From Candidatus Salinicoccus stercoripullorum (GTDB taxonomy: Bacteria; Bacillota; Bacilli; Staphylococcales; Salinicoccaceae), in contig DXHR01000011.1 of NCBI GenBank assembly GCA_019113295.1, forward strand, positions 1-64,000: a stretch of DNA of 64,000 nt, read 5' to 3'. Shown here piece by piece: positions 36,488 through 45,590 of the stretch. A program made the translations under genes and the position numbers. How positions within the stretch are numbered: the stretch's first letter is position 1; every line of letters starts with the position of its first letter. The notes under the pieces were generated by a model. It saw nothing but the letters and a program-made list of their open reading frames with translations, searched no databases and was not told the origin of the DNA.

Positions 36488-39004
36488 TTATAAATCACGC
36501 AGGAGCCCTTTGAAAGTCTCCTGTGGACCATGGATGATATTTTCCTTGGGAAAATATTTAAGAAATGCCTTTTTATAGTTCCTGGACAGGATCCGCTTGT
36601 CGAATAACAGTACCAGCCCCTTGTCGGACGGCTTCCTGTGAACCCTGCCCGCAATCTGGCGGAATGAGAAGACGGCTTCCGGCAGATCAGTTTTATAGAA
36701 GTTCCTGAACCCTCTGTCCGTCGGGACCGGAAAAGGCAGTTTGGTCAACATCAGGCATTTGGCTCCGGCACTCTGCATGTTTATCCCTTCATTGAAGCTG
36801 GATGTTCCGAGAAGAAGACATTTATCGAGCTGGTTGAACTGTGTGAGAAGCTTTTCGGGAGTGCTCGCGCGGGACTGCCTCAACACAGCGTAATCCGCGA
36901 ACAGCTGGACTTCCTCGGTGTATTCCGCCACTTTGTCGAGCAGCTCGTAATTTGAAAAAAGCACCATAAGTTTGCTGTCTGTTTCACTCAGATAGACCGA
37001 AATATAATCAACAAGCGCCCATATGAAGCGGTCATCGTTCACATCATAATCCGGTATGTCTTCAGGGATGAAAAGACGGGTGTTATCAAAAAGTGATGGG
37101 TTGCTTATGATCTGCGAGTCGTACGGCAGATCGCCGAACCAGTAGGTAAGATGCCTGAAGCTGCCATTCACTTCGAGTGTTCCCGATAAAAGCACTGCTG
37201 AAGACAGGTTTTTCACATGGTCATCGAGGATTTTCTGTCTGTCATCCCTGATATATATTTTGGTCTTCTGGAAATTGTCATCCCTGCCGATGGTATAGTC
37301 ACCCTTCTCCAATCCCGTTTGCAGTAGCGACAGCATCCTCTGATAGTGATGCATGTGGTTGTAGAGTATCTGGTAGTTATTTGTGCCTCGGATAGCGCCG
37401 AGGAAAGTCTGTGTATATTTCAATCCCCCTTTTATATGGAGAAGCGCTTCGTCCGTATTCCCTGCAGAAAACGAACCGAACAATCGGTCGATATTCTGAT
37501 TGAGATGTTTCAGGATATCCTCAAGAAGATACACTATGGTTTCATTATTATCATTTATATATGTGTGCAGCAGACGCTCCTGGGAGGCCATGCCGATCTG
37601 ACCGATGAAAAATTTCATACCCTGGTAACTATAGGCAGATTCCATCCTGTCGTCAAGTGCGTTTTTGAGCTGATGTGCCTCGTCAACCAGTACTGAATCT
37701 ATGTCCATGACGTGCTCAAGGCAATCCGGCAGGAAATAATGGTTTGTGATGATCATTGCCGAATTCTCAGCTAGATCAAGCGCACGCTCAAAATAAGGAT
37801 GGGCTCCGCTTTCTCCGGCCTGGATCGCCATCGTTTTGTAATACGCCTTCTCCGGTCCTTTGAGATGTATTTCAGAGAGATCGCCGGTCTCGGTGTCGAG
37901 GAGCCAGACGAGCAGTTTCATCTTGAGATAGATGATCTCTGTGTTTTCATCATCAAGTGAAAGGAGGAGTTCAAACGCTTGCAGGTTGAGATAGTTATCC
38001 CTGCCCTTGAGATCTGAAACAGAAATATCCAGGCCGCATGCCTCTTTCAGAATGGCCAGATCATCGGTGATGATCTGTTTCTGGAGGATCTTCCTGCTGG
38101 TTGAAACCAGTGTCTTTTTGCCGTACATGGAATAATAGCTTATGGCAGCGAGCAGGAAGGCTACAGTTTTACCGAGTCCTGTATAGGCTTCAAGAGCGAG
38201 GTGGTTCTTTGTTTCAAATGCCTCGAATATCCTGTTTGCGAGCATCAGCTGGTCTTCCCTGAAATCATTGCCGGTTTGGTCGATATACTTCCTGTACAGT
38301 TCCCCCACTGACACAGGAGGGAGTGACCCTTGTCCGCCGTACTGTTTTCTCATATGGACGGACCCCCGCTTTTCAAGGTGTGCAGGAGAGTTGCCATCCG
38401 ATTCGGCCACAGTAAGGAAAAGAAGATCTGACAGGTTATGCTTCAGAGGCTTTGAAAGATGGTAAAGCTGCTTCAGCGTCTCAGTATTCATCGAAGTAAT
38501 GATCTCCTGAAGTCTGATGAGAAGATTAGCAGTGGCACGTGCATCCTCATCCGCCCGGTGAGCATTGGAGAGTGTTATCCCGATGGACTGGGCAATTTCA
38601 TTCAGTTGAAATTTTTCAAGCGTCGGCATGAATATTTTGGAAAGCTCAACAGTATCGATTTTATACCGGGGCTCATATCTTATACCTCTTTGTTCCAGCG
38701 CATTCTTCAAAAAGCCATAGTCGAATTCGACATTATGTGCAGTAAAGACGCATCCGTCAAGGAGTGAGGAGACTTCATCTGCAATATCCCGGAATTTGGG
38801 TGCTCCTTTCAGCATATGGGGTTCTATATTGGTAAGTTCACGTATGAACGGACTGATTTCAGTATCATCAGAGAGAAAAGTCGTGTATTGGTCTGTAATT
38901 TTAAAATTCTCGACAAAGACGATACTCAGTTGTATGATACTGTCCTTATTTTTATTATTTCCGGTTGTTTCCAAATCTACGACAGCAAATCTCTCTGTAA
39001 ACAT
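36488..39004 (-). CDS. dinG: DinG-family helicase with N-terminal 3'-5' exonuclease
   Basis: This 838-residue protein fuses a DEDDh exonuclease (about 1-165; DLETTG at 9-14, HNVEFDYGFL, HRADEDA) to an XPD/DinG-type superfamily 2 helicase (Walker A AYTGLGKT near 276, DEAH near 440, and a C-terminal GRVHR motif VI). The four-cysteine Fe-S cluster of enterobacterial DinG is not visible. In S. aureus the related protein acts mainly as a single-strand exonuclease (from memory). It is a little shorter than that protein (about 897 residues). GGTGA lies 5 nt before the ATG. Confidence 0.93.
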   Translation of the reverse strand: MFTERFAVVDLETTGNNKNKDSIIQLSIVFVENFKITDQYTTFLSDDTEISPFIRELTNIEPHMLKGAPKFRDIADEVSSLLDGCVFTAHNVEFDYGFLKNALEQRGIRYEPRYKIDTVELSKIFMPTLEKFQLNEIAQSIGITLSNAHRADEDARATANLLIRLQEIITSMNTETLKQLYHLSKPLKHNLSDLLFLTVAESDGNSPAHLEKRGSVHMRKQYGGQGSLPPVSVGELYRKYIDQTGNDFREDQLMLANRIFEAFETKNHLALEAYTGLGKTVAFLLAAISYYSMYGKKTLVSTSRKILQKQIITDDLAILKEACGLDISVSDLKGRDNYLNLQAFELLLSLDDENTEIIYLKMKLLVWLLDTETGDLSEIHLKGPEKAYYKTMAIQAGESGAHPYFERALDLAENSAMIITNHYFLPDCLEHVMDIDSVLVDEAHQLKNALDDRMESAYSYQGMKFFIGQIGMASQERLLHTYINDNNETIVYLLEDILKHLNQNIDRLFGSFSAGNTDEALLHIKGGLKYTQTFLGAIRGTNNYQILYNHMHHYQRMLSLLQTGLEKGDYTIGRDDNFQKTKIYIRDDRQKILDDHVKNLSSAVLLSGTLEVNGSFRHLTYWFGDLPYDSQIISNPSLFDNTRLFIPEDIPDYDVNDDRFIWALVDYISVYLSETDSKLMVLFSNYELLDKVAEYTEEVQLFADYAVLRQSRASTPEKLLTQFNQLDKCLLLGTSSFNEGINMQSAGAKCLMLTKLPFPVPTDRGFRNFYKTDLPEAVFSFRQIAGRVHRKPSDKGLVLLFDKRILSRNYKKAFLKYFPKENIIHGPQETFKGLLRDL

Positions 39005-39021
39005 ACAATCACCAATTTCTA

Positions 39022-39984
39022 CTATAGTTCAATATCTGCACTGACCACTTTTCTTATATTCCCATCTTCATCCAGAACTTCAAGGAAGCCGTCGTCCGTA
39101 ATATCGAGTGCACGGCCAAAGAACATTCCCCCGGGTTCAGTAATACGCAGTTGCCTGCCGAAGACGATGGATTTCTCTATCCAGTCATCCCGGATCCGGG
39201 AGAATGGTTCGTTTAAAAATCTATTATAATAGACTTCAATGTTATCCATGAATACCTTCATGAATAAATCCATGTCCATATGTTCTGTTCCGCCGGCTGT
39301 CTCCTCGATTGAAATGGCGGTCGGAATCTTCCTGAGAGTGTCATCTTTGAATACATTGATACCGATACCGCATATGATTGCATTGATGACACCGGATTCA
39401 CTGACGACTTCGGTAAGGAAACCGCAGACTTTCCTGCCCTGGATGTAAATATCATTAGGCCATTTTATACCTGACTCCACACCAAACGCTTCATCGATGG
39501 ATTTCGCAATTGCCAGTGAGACGAACAAATTGAAACGGATGATTTCCGAAACCGGTATATTCGGCCGGAGCACAAGTGATAGGTAGACTCCCGTCCTGCC
39601 GGGGGAGTCCCAGTGCCTATCAAAGCGTCCCCGACCTTTTGTCTGTTCCTCAGCAAACACTACGAAGGAGTCATCCGACTCAGACAGCATGATGAAGGCC
39701 TCTTTCTGAGTAGAAGGTGTCGTCTTGAAATAAACCACACGGTCGAACAGGGAGGACTGGCTGATGCGCATTGAGAGTGCCGTCGGGTTTACATAGGCAG
39801 GTGGACTTTTGAGATGATAGCCTTTGTTTGTGACCGATTCAATAGAGTAGCCCTCCTCTTTCAGGGATTTTATACTCTTCCACACCGAGGTCCGGGACAC
39901 GCCAAGCGTATCTGCGATATTCTGGCCTGATATGAATTGTGCCCGGTCAAGTAAGCTCAATATTTCCTTCTTTAAATTTGACAT
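39022..39984 (-). CDS. birA: Biotin-protein ligase and biotin repressor BirA
   Basis: This protein attaches biotin to the carrier proteins of acetyl-CoA and pyruvate carboxylase and represses biotin genes. It has an N-terminal winged helix (about 1-60: ISGQNIADTLGVSRTSVWKSI), a ligase core with GRGRFDRHWDSP, KWPNDIYI and CGIGINV, and a C-terminal SH3-like domain. I chose the ATG at 39984, which gives the usual MSxL start; the frame is open 12 codons further inside cca without an SD. It overlaps cca by 38 nt. Confidence 0.93.
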   Translation of the reverse strand: MSNLKKEILSLLDRAQFISGQNIADTLGVSRTSVWKSIKSLKEEGYSIESVTNKGYHLKSPPAYVNPTALSMRISQSSLFDRVVYFKTTPSTQKEAFIMLSESDDSFVVFAEEQTKGRGRFDRHWDSPGRTGVYLSLVLRPNIPVSEIIRFNLFVSLAIAKSIDEAFGVESGIKWPNDIYIQGRKVCGFLTEVVSESGVINAIICGIGINVFKDDTLRKIPTAISIEETAGGTEHMDMDLFMKVFMDNIEVYYNRFLNEPFSRIRDDWIEKSIVFGRQLRITEPGGMFFGRALDITDDGFLEVLDEDGNIRKVVSADIEL

Positions 39985-41155
39985 GCATGTCCATCCATTC
40001 AAGTATTTTTGTTTTTTCATTTGGAAGTAGATTAAAAAGGATCTCGTATTCCAGAATGGTGAAAATATCCCTTATCCACCGGCCTCCCTGCGCTTCGAAA
40101 TGCTCCATCAGCTCTTTGCCGTCCACATCGATATCCGAAATGTGCTGTATTGGAAGAGATGGTTTCATTTCCAGCGCTTCATCGAGTATCCTGCTCCACT
40201 CCAGTTTCCTGGAAAACCGGTTGATGACCACCAGTTTCCTGACATTTTCAAGTGTATCATAATTATAATTGTAGGAGATGGTTTTAACCTGCCTGTCGTA
40301 TTCAAGATCCAAGAAAATACAGACGATTTCTTTTACTTCCTTTTTCTCTGCGTTGGAAAGTTTCAGGGCGGGAGCATATTCCATAAGTGATTCATTCAAA
40401 TAGATCTGGAGTCCCATGCCGGTGATGAAAGAAAAGGTATTGGTTGACATAAAAGTATTATCGTCAACTTCTTTAATGAACGGAAGGTTCCTTTTTATGC
40501 CGGTTTGGACCATCAGCGATTTGACCCCGTCCATGTGTCCTGCGGAGAATGTTTTCTTCAGCTCCACCAGTGAACGTTCCACAGCGACATGTCGCAGATG
40601 GCCGGAATGGCGTTCCATCGCCCGGACAGTTTCATGGTCAATTGTAAATCCGAGCTGTGCTTTGAAACGGACTGCCCTCAGAATTCTGAGGGCGTCCTCA
40701 TCAAAGCGTTCATCCGGGAGGCCGACTGTTGTTATCGATCTGTTTTTTATCGCCTCAAGACCCCCGTAAGGGTCTATCAGTTTGAATTCACTGTCCATGG
40801 CCATTGCATTCATGGTGAAATCACGGCGTTCAAGATCCCCGGACAGTTCTTTTGTAAAAGCGACCGAGTCCGGCCGCCTGTGGTCTGTATATTCCGATTC
40901 GACGCGGAAAGTAGTAACTTCAAACGGTATACCGGAGATGACCACGATCACAGTACCATGTTGAATGCCCACATCAACCGTGTTTTCAAATAATGATTCC
41001 ACTTCTTCGGGGAGGGCATCAGTCGTAATGTCGACATCATTGATCTCGCGGCCCATCTTATAATCCCTCACACATCCGCCGACAAAATAAGCCTGGAAAC
41101 CTTCTTCCTGAAGACGTTCCAATATCTTTTTTCCAATAATGAACAGATCATCCAT
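39947..41155 (-). CDS. cca: CCA-adding tRNA nucleotidyltransferase
   Basis: This class II nucleotidyltransferase adds or repairs the 3' CCA of tRNAs. The head domain has FVGGCVRDYKMGREINDVDI with the metal-binding DVD, followed by RRDFTMNAMA and a body ERSLVELKK. The C-terminal tail domain is present (402 residues in all). I start at the ATG at 41155 (AGGAG 9 nt upstream), overlapping the bshA stop by 8 nt. Confidence 0.93.
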   Translation of the reverse strand: MDDLFIIGKKILERLQEEGFQAYFVGGCVRDYKMGREINDVDITTDALPEEVESLFENTVDVGIQHGTVIVVISGIPFEVTTFRVESEYTDHRRPDSVAFTKELSGDLERRDFTMNAMAMDSEFKLIDPYGGLEAIKNRSITTVGLPDERFDEDALRILRAVRFKAQLGFTIDHETVRAMERHSGHLRHVAVERSLVELKKTFSAGHMDGVKSLMVQTGIKRNLPFIKEVDDNTFMSTNTFSFITGMGLQIYLNESLMEYAPALKLSNAEKKEVKEIVCIFLDLEYDRQVKTISYNYNYDTLENVRKLVVINRFSRKLEWSRILDEALEMKPSLPIQHISDIDVDGKELMEHFEAQGGRWIRDIFTILEYEILFNLLPNEKTKILEWMDMHVKFKEGNIELT

Positions 41156-42293
41156 GCTGCATATCTCCTGTAAGCCTCTGGTACAGAGCTTCATATTCTT
41201 CGATTATTACATCAGTCCGGAACCTGATACTGATATCCTCCATCATCTGATGCTGCATTGTTTCATATCTTTTTGGATCTTCAAGCAGGCCAGTGATCTT
41301 CTCTGCAGCAGCTTTGTAATCCCCCACTTCGATTATATGACCGGTTTCACCATCCCTGATAACTTCAGAAATGCCGCCGGCCGTTGAGCCTACGGGGACG
41401 GAACCGCAGTGCATCGCTTCAAGAAGCGCCAGGCCGAAGCTTTCCTTCTGACTGAGAAGCAGGAAGATATCGCTCATCAAATAGAATGATTTCACATCAG
41501 TCTGCTGTCCCGCCAAAATCACTGAACTTTCGATATCGAGTTCTTTAATGAGGCGCCTGATGCTGTTTGTTTCAGGTCCGTCACCGATCAGGATCAATAC
41601 AGCATCCATCTGTTCCTGAACTATGCTGAATGCCCGTACAATATCGTCGATACGTTTGATCTTCCGAAAATTTGAAGCATGCATAAGGACTTTGGTGCTT
41701 TCGCCTATGCCGTATCTCTCTTTCATGCCGGCGGCGATCTCTCTTCTGTCAGTCGCGTTGAAATAAGTTTCATCCACAAAATTATAAATGGTCTCTATAG
41801 ATTTTTCAGGGCCGATCAATTCATGGGTCTCCTGTGTGAGGCTGTCGGAAACTGCTGTGACCGCATCGGATCCTTCTATTCCAAAACGGATGGCATTGAC
41901 AAGGGACATGTCGTGCCCAAGCACAGTAATATCCGTTCCGTGCAGAGTCGTCACGATGCGGACATCCCGCCCTGACATCTGCCTGGCAAGAATCCCGCAG
42001 ACTGCATGGGGGACAGCATAATGCATATGGATCAGATCCAGTCCGTTTCCTGTGATGACTTCGGAAATCTTACTCGCCAATGTGATGTCATATGGAGGAT
42101 ACTTGAATACGCTGTAATCAGTGATGTCGGTCTGATGGATATGGATATTGGGGTGGCTGGTGTTCAGCCTGAACGGAATATTCGATGTGATGAAGTGCAC
42201 CTCGTGCCCTTTTTCTGCCAGTTTGATGCCAAGTTCCGTTGCAATGATTCCGCTGCCGCCCACACTTGGATAGCAGGTTATTCCTATTTTCAT
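41148..42293 (-). CDS. bshA: GlcNAc-malate synthase BshA (bacillithiol step 1)
   Basis: This GT4 glycosyltransferase joins UDP-GlcNAc to L-malate, the first step of bacillithiol synthesis. Features: an N-terminal CYPSVGGSGIIATELG loop, HMHYAVPHA, and the C-terminal ESFGLALLEAM (E-x7-E donor site) with GGISEVI. I start at the ATG at 42293, which gives the standard MKIGITCYPS; the open frame upstream lies inside mgsA. The length is 381 residues. BrxA and the YpdA reductase, which use and recycle bacillithiol, are also in this window. Confidence 0.93.
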   Translation of the reverse strand: MKIGITCYPSVGGSGIIATELGIKLAEKGHEVHFITSNIPFRLNTSHPNIHIHQTDITDYSVFKYPPYDITLASKISEVITGNGLDLIHMHYAVPHAVCGILARQMSGRDVRIVTTLHGTDITVLGHDMSLVNAIRFGIEGSDAVTAVSDSLTQETHELIGPEKSIETIYNFVDETYFNATDRREIAAGMKERYGIGESTKVLMHASNFRKIKRIDDIVRAFSIVQEQMDAVLILIGDGPETNSIRRLIKELDIESSVILAGQQTDVKSFYLMSDIFLLLSQKESFGLALLEAMHCGSVPVGSTAGGISEVIRDGETGHIIEVGDYKAAAEKITGLLEDPKRYETMQHQMMEDISIRFRTDVIIEEYEALYQRLTGDMQHG

Positions 42294-42297
42294 ACAA

Positions 42298-42687
42298 TCA
42301 CACTCTATCTTTATCTTTGTAGTTGAGATAATGAAGCACTGCGCTTGCAGTCCCTTCATTTGTTGCCAGCGGGACATCATATACATCGGACAGTCTCAGA
42401 AGCGCCGAGACATCCGGTTCATGTGGCTGGGCTGTCAACGGATCCCTGAAGAATATTATGGTATCTATGGCACCGTTCGCGACCATTGCACCGATCTCCT
42501 GATCACCGCCGAGCGGGCCCGACTTGCACCTGTTCACTTCAAGTCCTGTATGTTCTATGATTCTGGTCCCTGTTGTGCCTGTGGCAAACAGTTCATGGTT
42601 TTTGAAGAATTCCAGATGCAGTCTGATGAATTTCAGGAGATCATCTTTCTTTTTGTCATGTGCAATCAGTGCAATTTTCATATACAT
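42298..42687 (-). CDS. mgsA: Methylglyoxal synthase
   Basis: This enzyme converts dihydroxyacetone phosphate to methylglyoxal and phosphate, a bypass of lower glycolysis. Visible motifs are [33 protein letters not shown] (catalytic Asp) and [13 protein letters not shown]. Three nearby ATGs exist. AGGA is 7 nt before the one at 42687, which I use; 42681 gives the canonical MKIALIAHD and is also possible. It is the first gene before bshA-cca-birA-dinG, as in Bacillus. Confidence 0.93.
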   Translation of the reverse strand: MYMKIALIAHDKKKDDLLKFIRLHLEFFKNHELFATGTTGTRIIEHTGLEVNRCKSGPLGGDQEIGAMVANGAIDTIIFFRDPLTAQPHEPDVSALLRLSDVYDVPLATNEGTASAVLHYLNYKDKDRV

Positions 42688-42728
42688 CATCCATTCCTGT
42701 GAAGTATCATATTTCGATCCTGTCCCTA

Positions 42729-42757
42729 ATTATAGAGAATATTGATGGTTAAGTGAA
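42729..42757 (-). promoter_or_regulatory. SigA-type promoter upstream of mgsA
   Basis: TTCACT (42752-42757, -35) and TATAAT (42729-42734, -10) are 17 nt apart. The -10 is perfect and the -35 weak. It would start transcription about 35 nt before the mgsA ATG. Confidence 0.5.
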
Positions 42758-42775
42758 CTGTCCATACTGCAGTTT

Positions 42776-43267
42776 TCAATCTGAATAGTCACTTCTTTCG
42801 TCGCTGATGATGGTTTGCACCTGAAGAGGCAGATTAAGTATCATTTCTTTTCCGGATCTTGGCCTGATATCTTTTCCGGCAGCTTCGGGAAGTGGAATCC
42901 AGTGAAGGGTCTCTGTCCTGCCCCCTCCCAGCTTGTTCTTTCGGTCAGGACACTTTATCTCCCGGGGCTCCATTAAATAATAGAATATAACTTCCTGGAA
43001 ATCGTATTTTGTGTCATTGAACTCGTAATCAAAAAAGTTCTCCACGATCGTCAGCAGACGGCTTACGCTGTAATTCCCACCGGTCTTTTCATTCATGACA
43101 CGCACTGCTGCATCTTCGCTTGCTTCCCCCAGGTTGACTGCCCCCGAGAGGATATAGAAGTAACCTGTCATAGTGTTGGTGGCAAGAAGTGCTTTTCCAT
43201 CAACTAACACGATACCCCCTACACGATATCTGAATACGTTTTTACCTGATTTGAAGCCGCAGTCCAT
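42776..43267 (-). CDS. NUDIX-like protein with a degenerate catalytic box
   Basis: I recognise the NUDIX fold but not the specific gene. The 163-residue protein has FRYRVGGIVLVDGKALL, the first beta strands of a NUDIX domain, and a box that begins GAVNLGE as expected but continues R-V-M-N-E-K-T-G-G instead of RExxEExG: two of the three metal-binding Glu positions are Val and Lys. HWIPL near the C-terminus is a typical NUDIX strand. It may bind rather than hydrolyse a nucleotide, or use other acidic residues. AAGGAG lies 9 nt before the ATG at 43267; an ATG at 43276 touches the SD. It is monocistronic. Confidence 0.7.
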   Translation of the reverse strand: MDCGFKSGKNVFRYRVGGIVLVDGKALLATNTMTGYFYILSGAVNLGEASEDAAVRVMNEKTGGNYSVSRLLTIVENFFDYEFNDTKYDFQEVIFYYLMEPREIKCPDRKNKLGGGRTETLHWIPLPEAAGKDIRPRSGKEMILNLPLQVQTIISDERSDYSD

Positions 43268-43326
43268 ATTAACCATCTCCTTAAATACATATATAATAAT
43301 ACCAGAGAGTACCGGTAAATAAAAAA

Positions 43327-43351
43327 GGATACCCACCTTCGATGGATATCC
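43327..43351 (-). terminator. Terminator of the YugP-like gene
   Basis: A stem of 9-10 bp (GGATATCCA/TGGGTATCC with a G-U pair) with a TCGAAG loop is followed by TTTTTTATTT on the minus strand. Confidence 0.8.
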
Positions 43352-43363
43352 CTTAAATTCCAA

Positions 43364-44062
43364 TCAGTTGTTGCTCTTTGCAATAAGGATGAACCTTATC
43401 AACTCTGCAACAGCAACTGCAGTTGCTGCGACATATGTCATTGCTGCAGCATTCAATACTTTTTTGGCATGACGGTATTCCTTTTCGTTGACGATGTTCA
43501 AAGTCTGAATCTGGTTCATCGCCCTTTTGGATGCGTCAAACTCTACAGGCAGTGTAACAACCTGGAACAAGACCGCAAATGCCATCAGTCCAATACCTGC
43601 CCAGAGCAGCATATTCCCAAGACCGCCGCCTACGTTGTTCTGGGCATAAGTGATGATCATACCGGCAATGATCAGGAAGTATGAAAAGTTACTCCCCAAC
43701 TGTGCCAGTGGGAAAAGTGCAGACCTGAAGTTAAGGAATGCATACCCTGTGGCATGCTGTATCGCATGTCCGACTTCGTGGGCAGCTACCGCAGTACCTG
43801 CAACACTCGGGGTATCATAGTTGCCCGGAGAGAGAACGAGTTTTTTGTTCTTAGGATCATAATAGTCGCTTAGAAATCCCTGTCCTCTTTCAACTGAAAC
43901 ATCATAAATACCATTTTCCCTAAGAATCTCCTCTGCAACCTCTCGACCAGTCAGACCACTTGTTGAACGTACTTTAGAGTACTTATTGAATGTGGATTTG
44001 ACATTCATCTGAGCGAGCATTGGAACAACCATCAAAATTACAAAATAGATGATAATATACAC
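43364..44062 (-). CDS. yugP: YugP-type neutral zinc metallopeptidase
   Basis: This membrane metalloprotease (232 residues) carries the zinc motif HEVGHAIQH (HExxH), an N-terminal TM anchor and two or three further hydrophobic segments (about 120-170, 205-225). TLPVEFDASKRA is the conserved block that probably supplies the third ligand region. I start it at a GTG at 44062, 11 nt after GGAGG, at the expected place before the first TM; an ATG 36 codons upstream overlaps ypjA and adds a Cys-rich stretch unlike the family. The substrate is unknown. Confidence 0.83.
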   Translation of the reverse strand: MYIIIYFVILMVVPMLAQMNVKSTFNKYSKVRSTSGLTGREVAEEILRENGIYDVSVERGQGFLSDYYDPKNKKLVLSPGNYDTPSVAGTAVAAHEVGHAIQHATGYAFLNFRSALFPLAQLGSNFSYFLIIAGMIITYAQNNVGGGLGNMLLWAGIGLMAFAVLFQVVTLPVEFDASKRAMNQIQTLNIVNEKEYRHAKKVLNAAAMTYVAATAVAVAELIRFILIAKSNN

Positions 44063-44123
44063 TTGTATTCCAACCTCCAATAATCTTTCATATTTAGATT
44101 TTACTTTAAATTTGAATGAATAG

Positions 44124-44699
44124 TCAATTGTTACGTTCCGGCACCAGCTGATGGAGCAGCAGCAGTACAAACACGCTCAGCCAGAATGCAAAATAACCGA
44201 TATGATCCGCATATTGTGACAGGTTTCCATATACAGGGTACTGTCCGTAGACATAATCGATGATGTCGTTGTGGAACAGCCACACAGCTGTAATATAGAA
44301 GTGGCTTTTTTTAACTTCCAGATGAGGAAGGAAAAGGATCGCCTGGACTGCCATGATGCTGTGGGACGCGATGAGCATGAGGCCGATCCATGAAATGAAC
44401 CCGGTTTCCATGAATGTGAGGAGGTTCATGACGACCGCCCAGACGCCGAATTTTATCAGGGTTGTAAAAGCGAGGGCATCGATCAGCCCCCATTTTTTCC
44501 CCGCCAGGATCAGTACAATGAGTATGGACAGGAACAATGTGGCGGTCGGGCTGTCGGGGACGAACGGATAAAAGTACCACTTTGTCTGTGCGAGCTGTCC
44601 CCCGTACCACCAGTAGCCGTAAATACTGCCCAGAAAGTTCGATATGAGAAGCAGGGTTAAGAATATTCTGTTATGCATGAGCCGGATTATTGTTTCCAT
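44124..44699 (-). CDS. ypjA: YpjA-like membrane protein (DUF1405)
   Basis: This integral membrane protein of 191 residues has about six hydrophobic helices, with conserved NFLGSIYGYWWYG and HNDIIDYVY segments. Its function is unknown. The family lies directly downstream of qcrABC in Bacillus, as here, which suggests a link with the bc complex or its assembly (inference). AGGAG precedes the ATG. A terminator separates it from qcrC, so it may be transcribed partly on its own. Confidence 0.8.
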   Translation of the reverse strand: METIIRLMHNRIFLTLLLISNFLGSIYGYWWYGGQLAQTKWYFYPFVPDSPTATLFLSILIVLILAGKKWGLIDALAFTTLIKFGVWAVVMNLLTFMETGFISWIGLMLIASHSIMAVQAILFLPHLEVKKSHFYITAVWLFHNDIIDYVYGQYPVYGNLSQYADHIGYFAFWLSVFVLLLLHQLVPERNN

Positions 44700-44721
44700 A
44701 AAACTCTCCTGTCAATAAAAG

Positions 44722-44743
44722 ACCCCCCTATAACTAGGGGGGT
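44722..44743 (-). terminator. Terminator of qcrABC
   Basis: A 9-bp stem ACCCCCCTA/TAGGGGGGT with a 4-nt loop is followed by CTTTTATTG on the minus strand. It lies directly after the qcrC stop codon. Confidence 0.85.
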
Positions 44744-44746
44744 ACT

Positions 44747-45565
44747 TTAATCTGCGTCAGATTCTCCGCCTTCCTGCTGCGTGCCGCCCATCGCTTCATC
44801 TTCAGAAGTGACTTCAAGATTTGCTACGAATTCAGAGATCTGCTGGATTTCTTCTTCAGTAAGCTGGTCTTCAAAGGCAGGCATTTCACCCGTACCGTTT
44901 GTTACGAATGCATTTACAGTCTCAGCGTTCAAATCCGCTTCCACTAGGTTCGGTCCCGAACCTCCGGTCAGTTCTCCACCGTGACAGCTTGTACAGTTGG
45001 AACGGATGAGGTCGGTGAAGACCGGATCTTCAGAATCAAGGTTGGAGAACACGATCTCGCCCTGTTTATCCTGTGTTTCCCAGTCATGGTATGCTACCGA
45101 TTCCCAAGTCGTATAGAAGATGATACCGACAGACAGGAGCATCATGGCAGCTGCTATCGGACGTTTTTTCCAGTGTCGTTCTTTGTTGTTGTCAAGCCAT
45201 GGTGCCAAGAGAAGTGCACCAAAAGCGATTCCCGGTATGATGATTGCACCGATCACGTTGTATGGACCGGATGCAAATGAATATTTGAGTGTCTGATACA
45301 GGAATAGGAAATACCAGTCAGGGAGCGGTATATAACCTGTATCCGTAGGATCAGCTACACGTTCAAGCGGGGCCGGATGTGCAACTGTAAGGCAAAGGAA
45401 ACCGATGAGGAATACTGCACCGGTAATCCACTCCTTCAGAAGGAAATCCGGATAAAACTCTTCCGTACGGCCCGGGAATTCCGAGTAGTCACGATTGAGT
45501 TTTGGTTTTTCATATTTCTGTATTCGTGAGTCGCCGACAAAAGTCAGCCCTTTTCCACGTTTCAT
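44747..45565 (-). CDS. qcrC: Menaquinol:cytochrome c reductase, cytochrome c subunit QcrC
   Basis: This subunit of the Bacillus-type bc complex joins a subunit-IV-like membrane part (three to four TM helices, with PLPDWYFLFLYQTLKYSF) to a C-terminal cytochrome c domain. The heme c motif CTSCH is near residue 192, and a Met ligand is likely in GEMPAFEDQLT. The acidic tail (SEDEAMGGTQQEGGESDAD) is short. It is the last gene of qcrABC, with a terminator right behind. S. aureus lacks this complex. Confidence 0.93.
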   Translation of the reverse strand: MKRGKGLTFVGDSRIQKYEKPKLNRDYSEFPGRTEEFYPDFLLKEWITGAVFLIGFLCLTVAHPAPLERVADPTDTGYIPLPDWYFLFLYQTLKYSFASGPYNVIGAIIIPGIAFGALLLAPWLDNNKERHWKKRPIAAAMMLLSVGIIFYTTWESVAYHDWETQDKQGEIVFSNLDSEDPVFTDLIRSNCTSCHGGELTGGSGPNLVEADLNAETVNAFVTNGTGEMPAFEDQLTEEEIQQISEFVANLEVTSEDEAMGGTQQEGGESDAD

Positions 45566-45590
45566 ATCAATTTACCTCCCTGTGTTTTTC

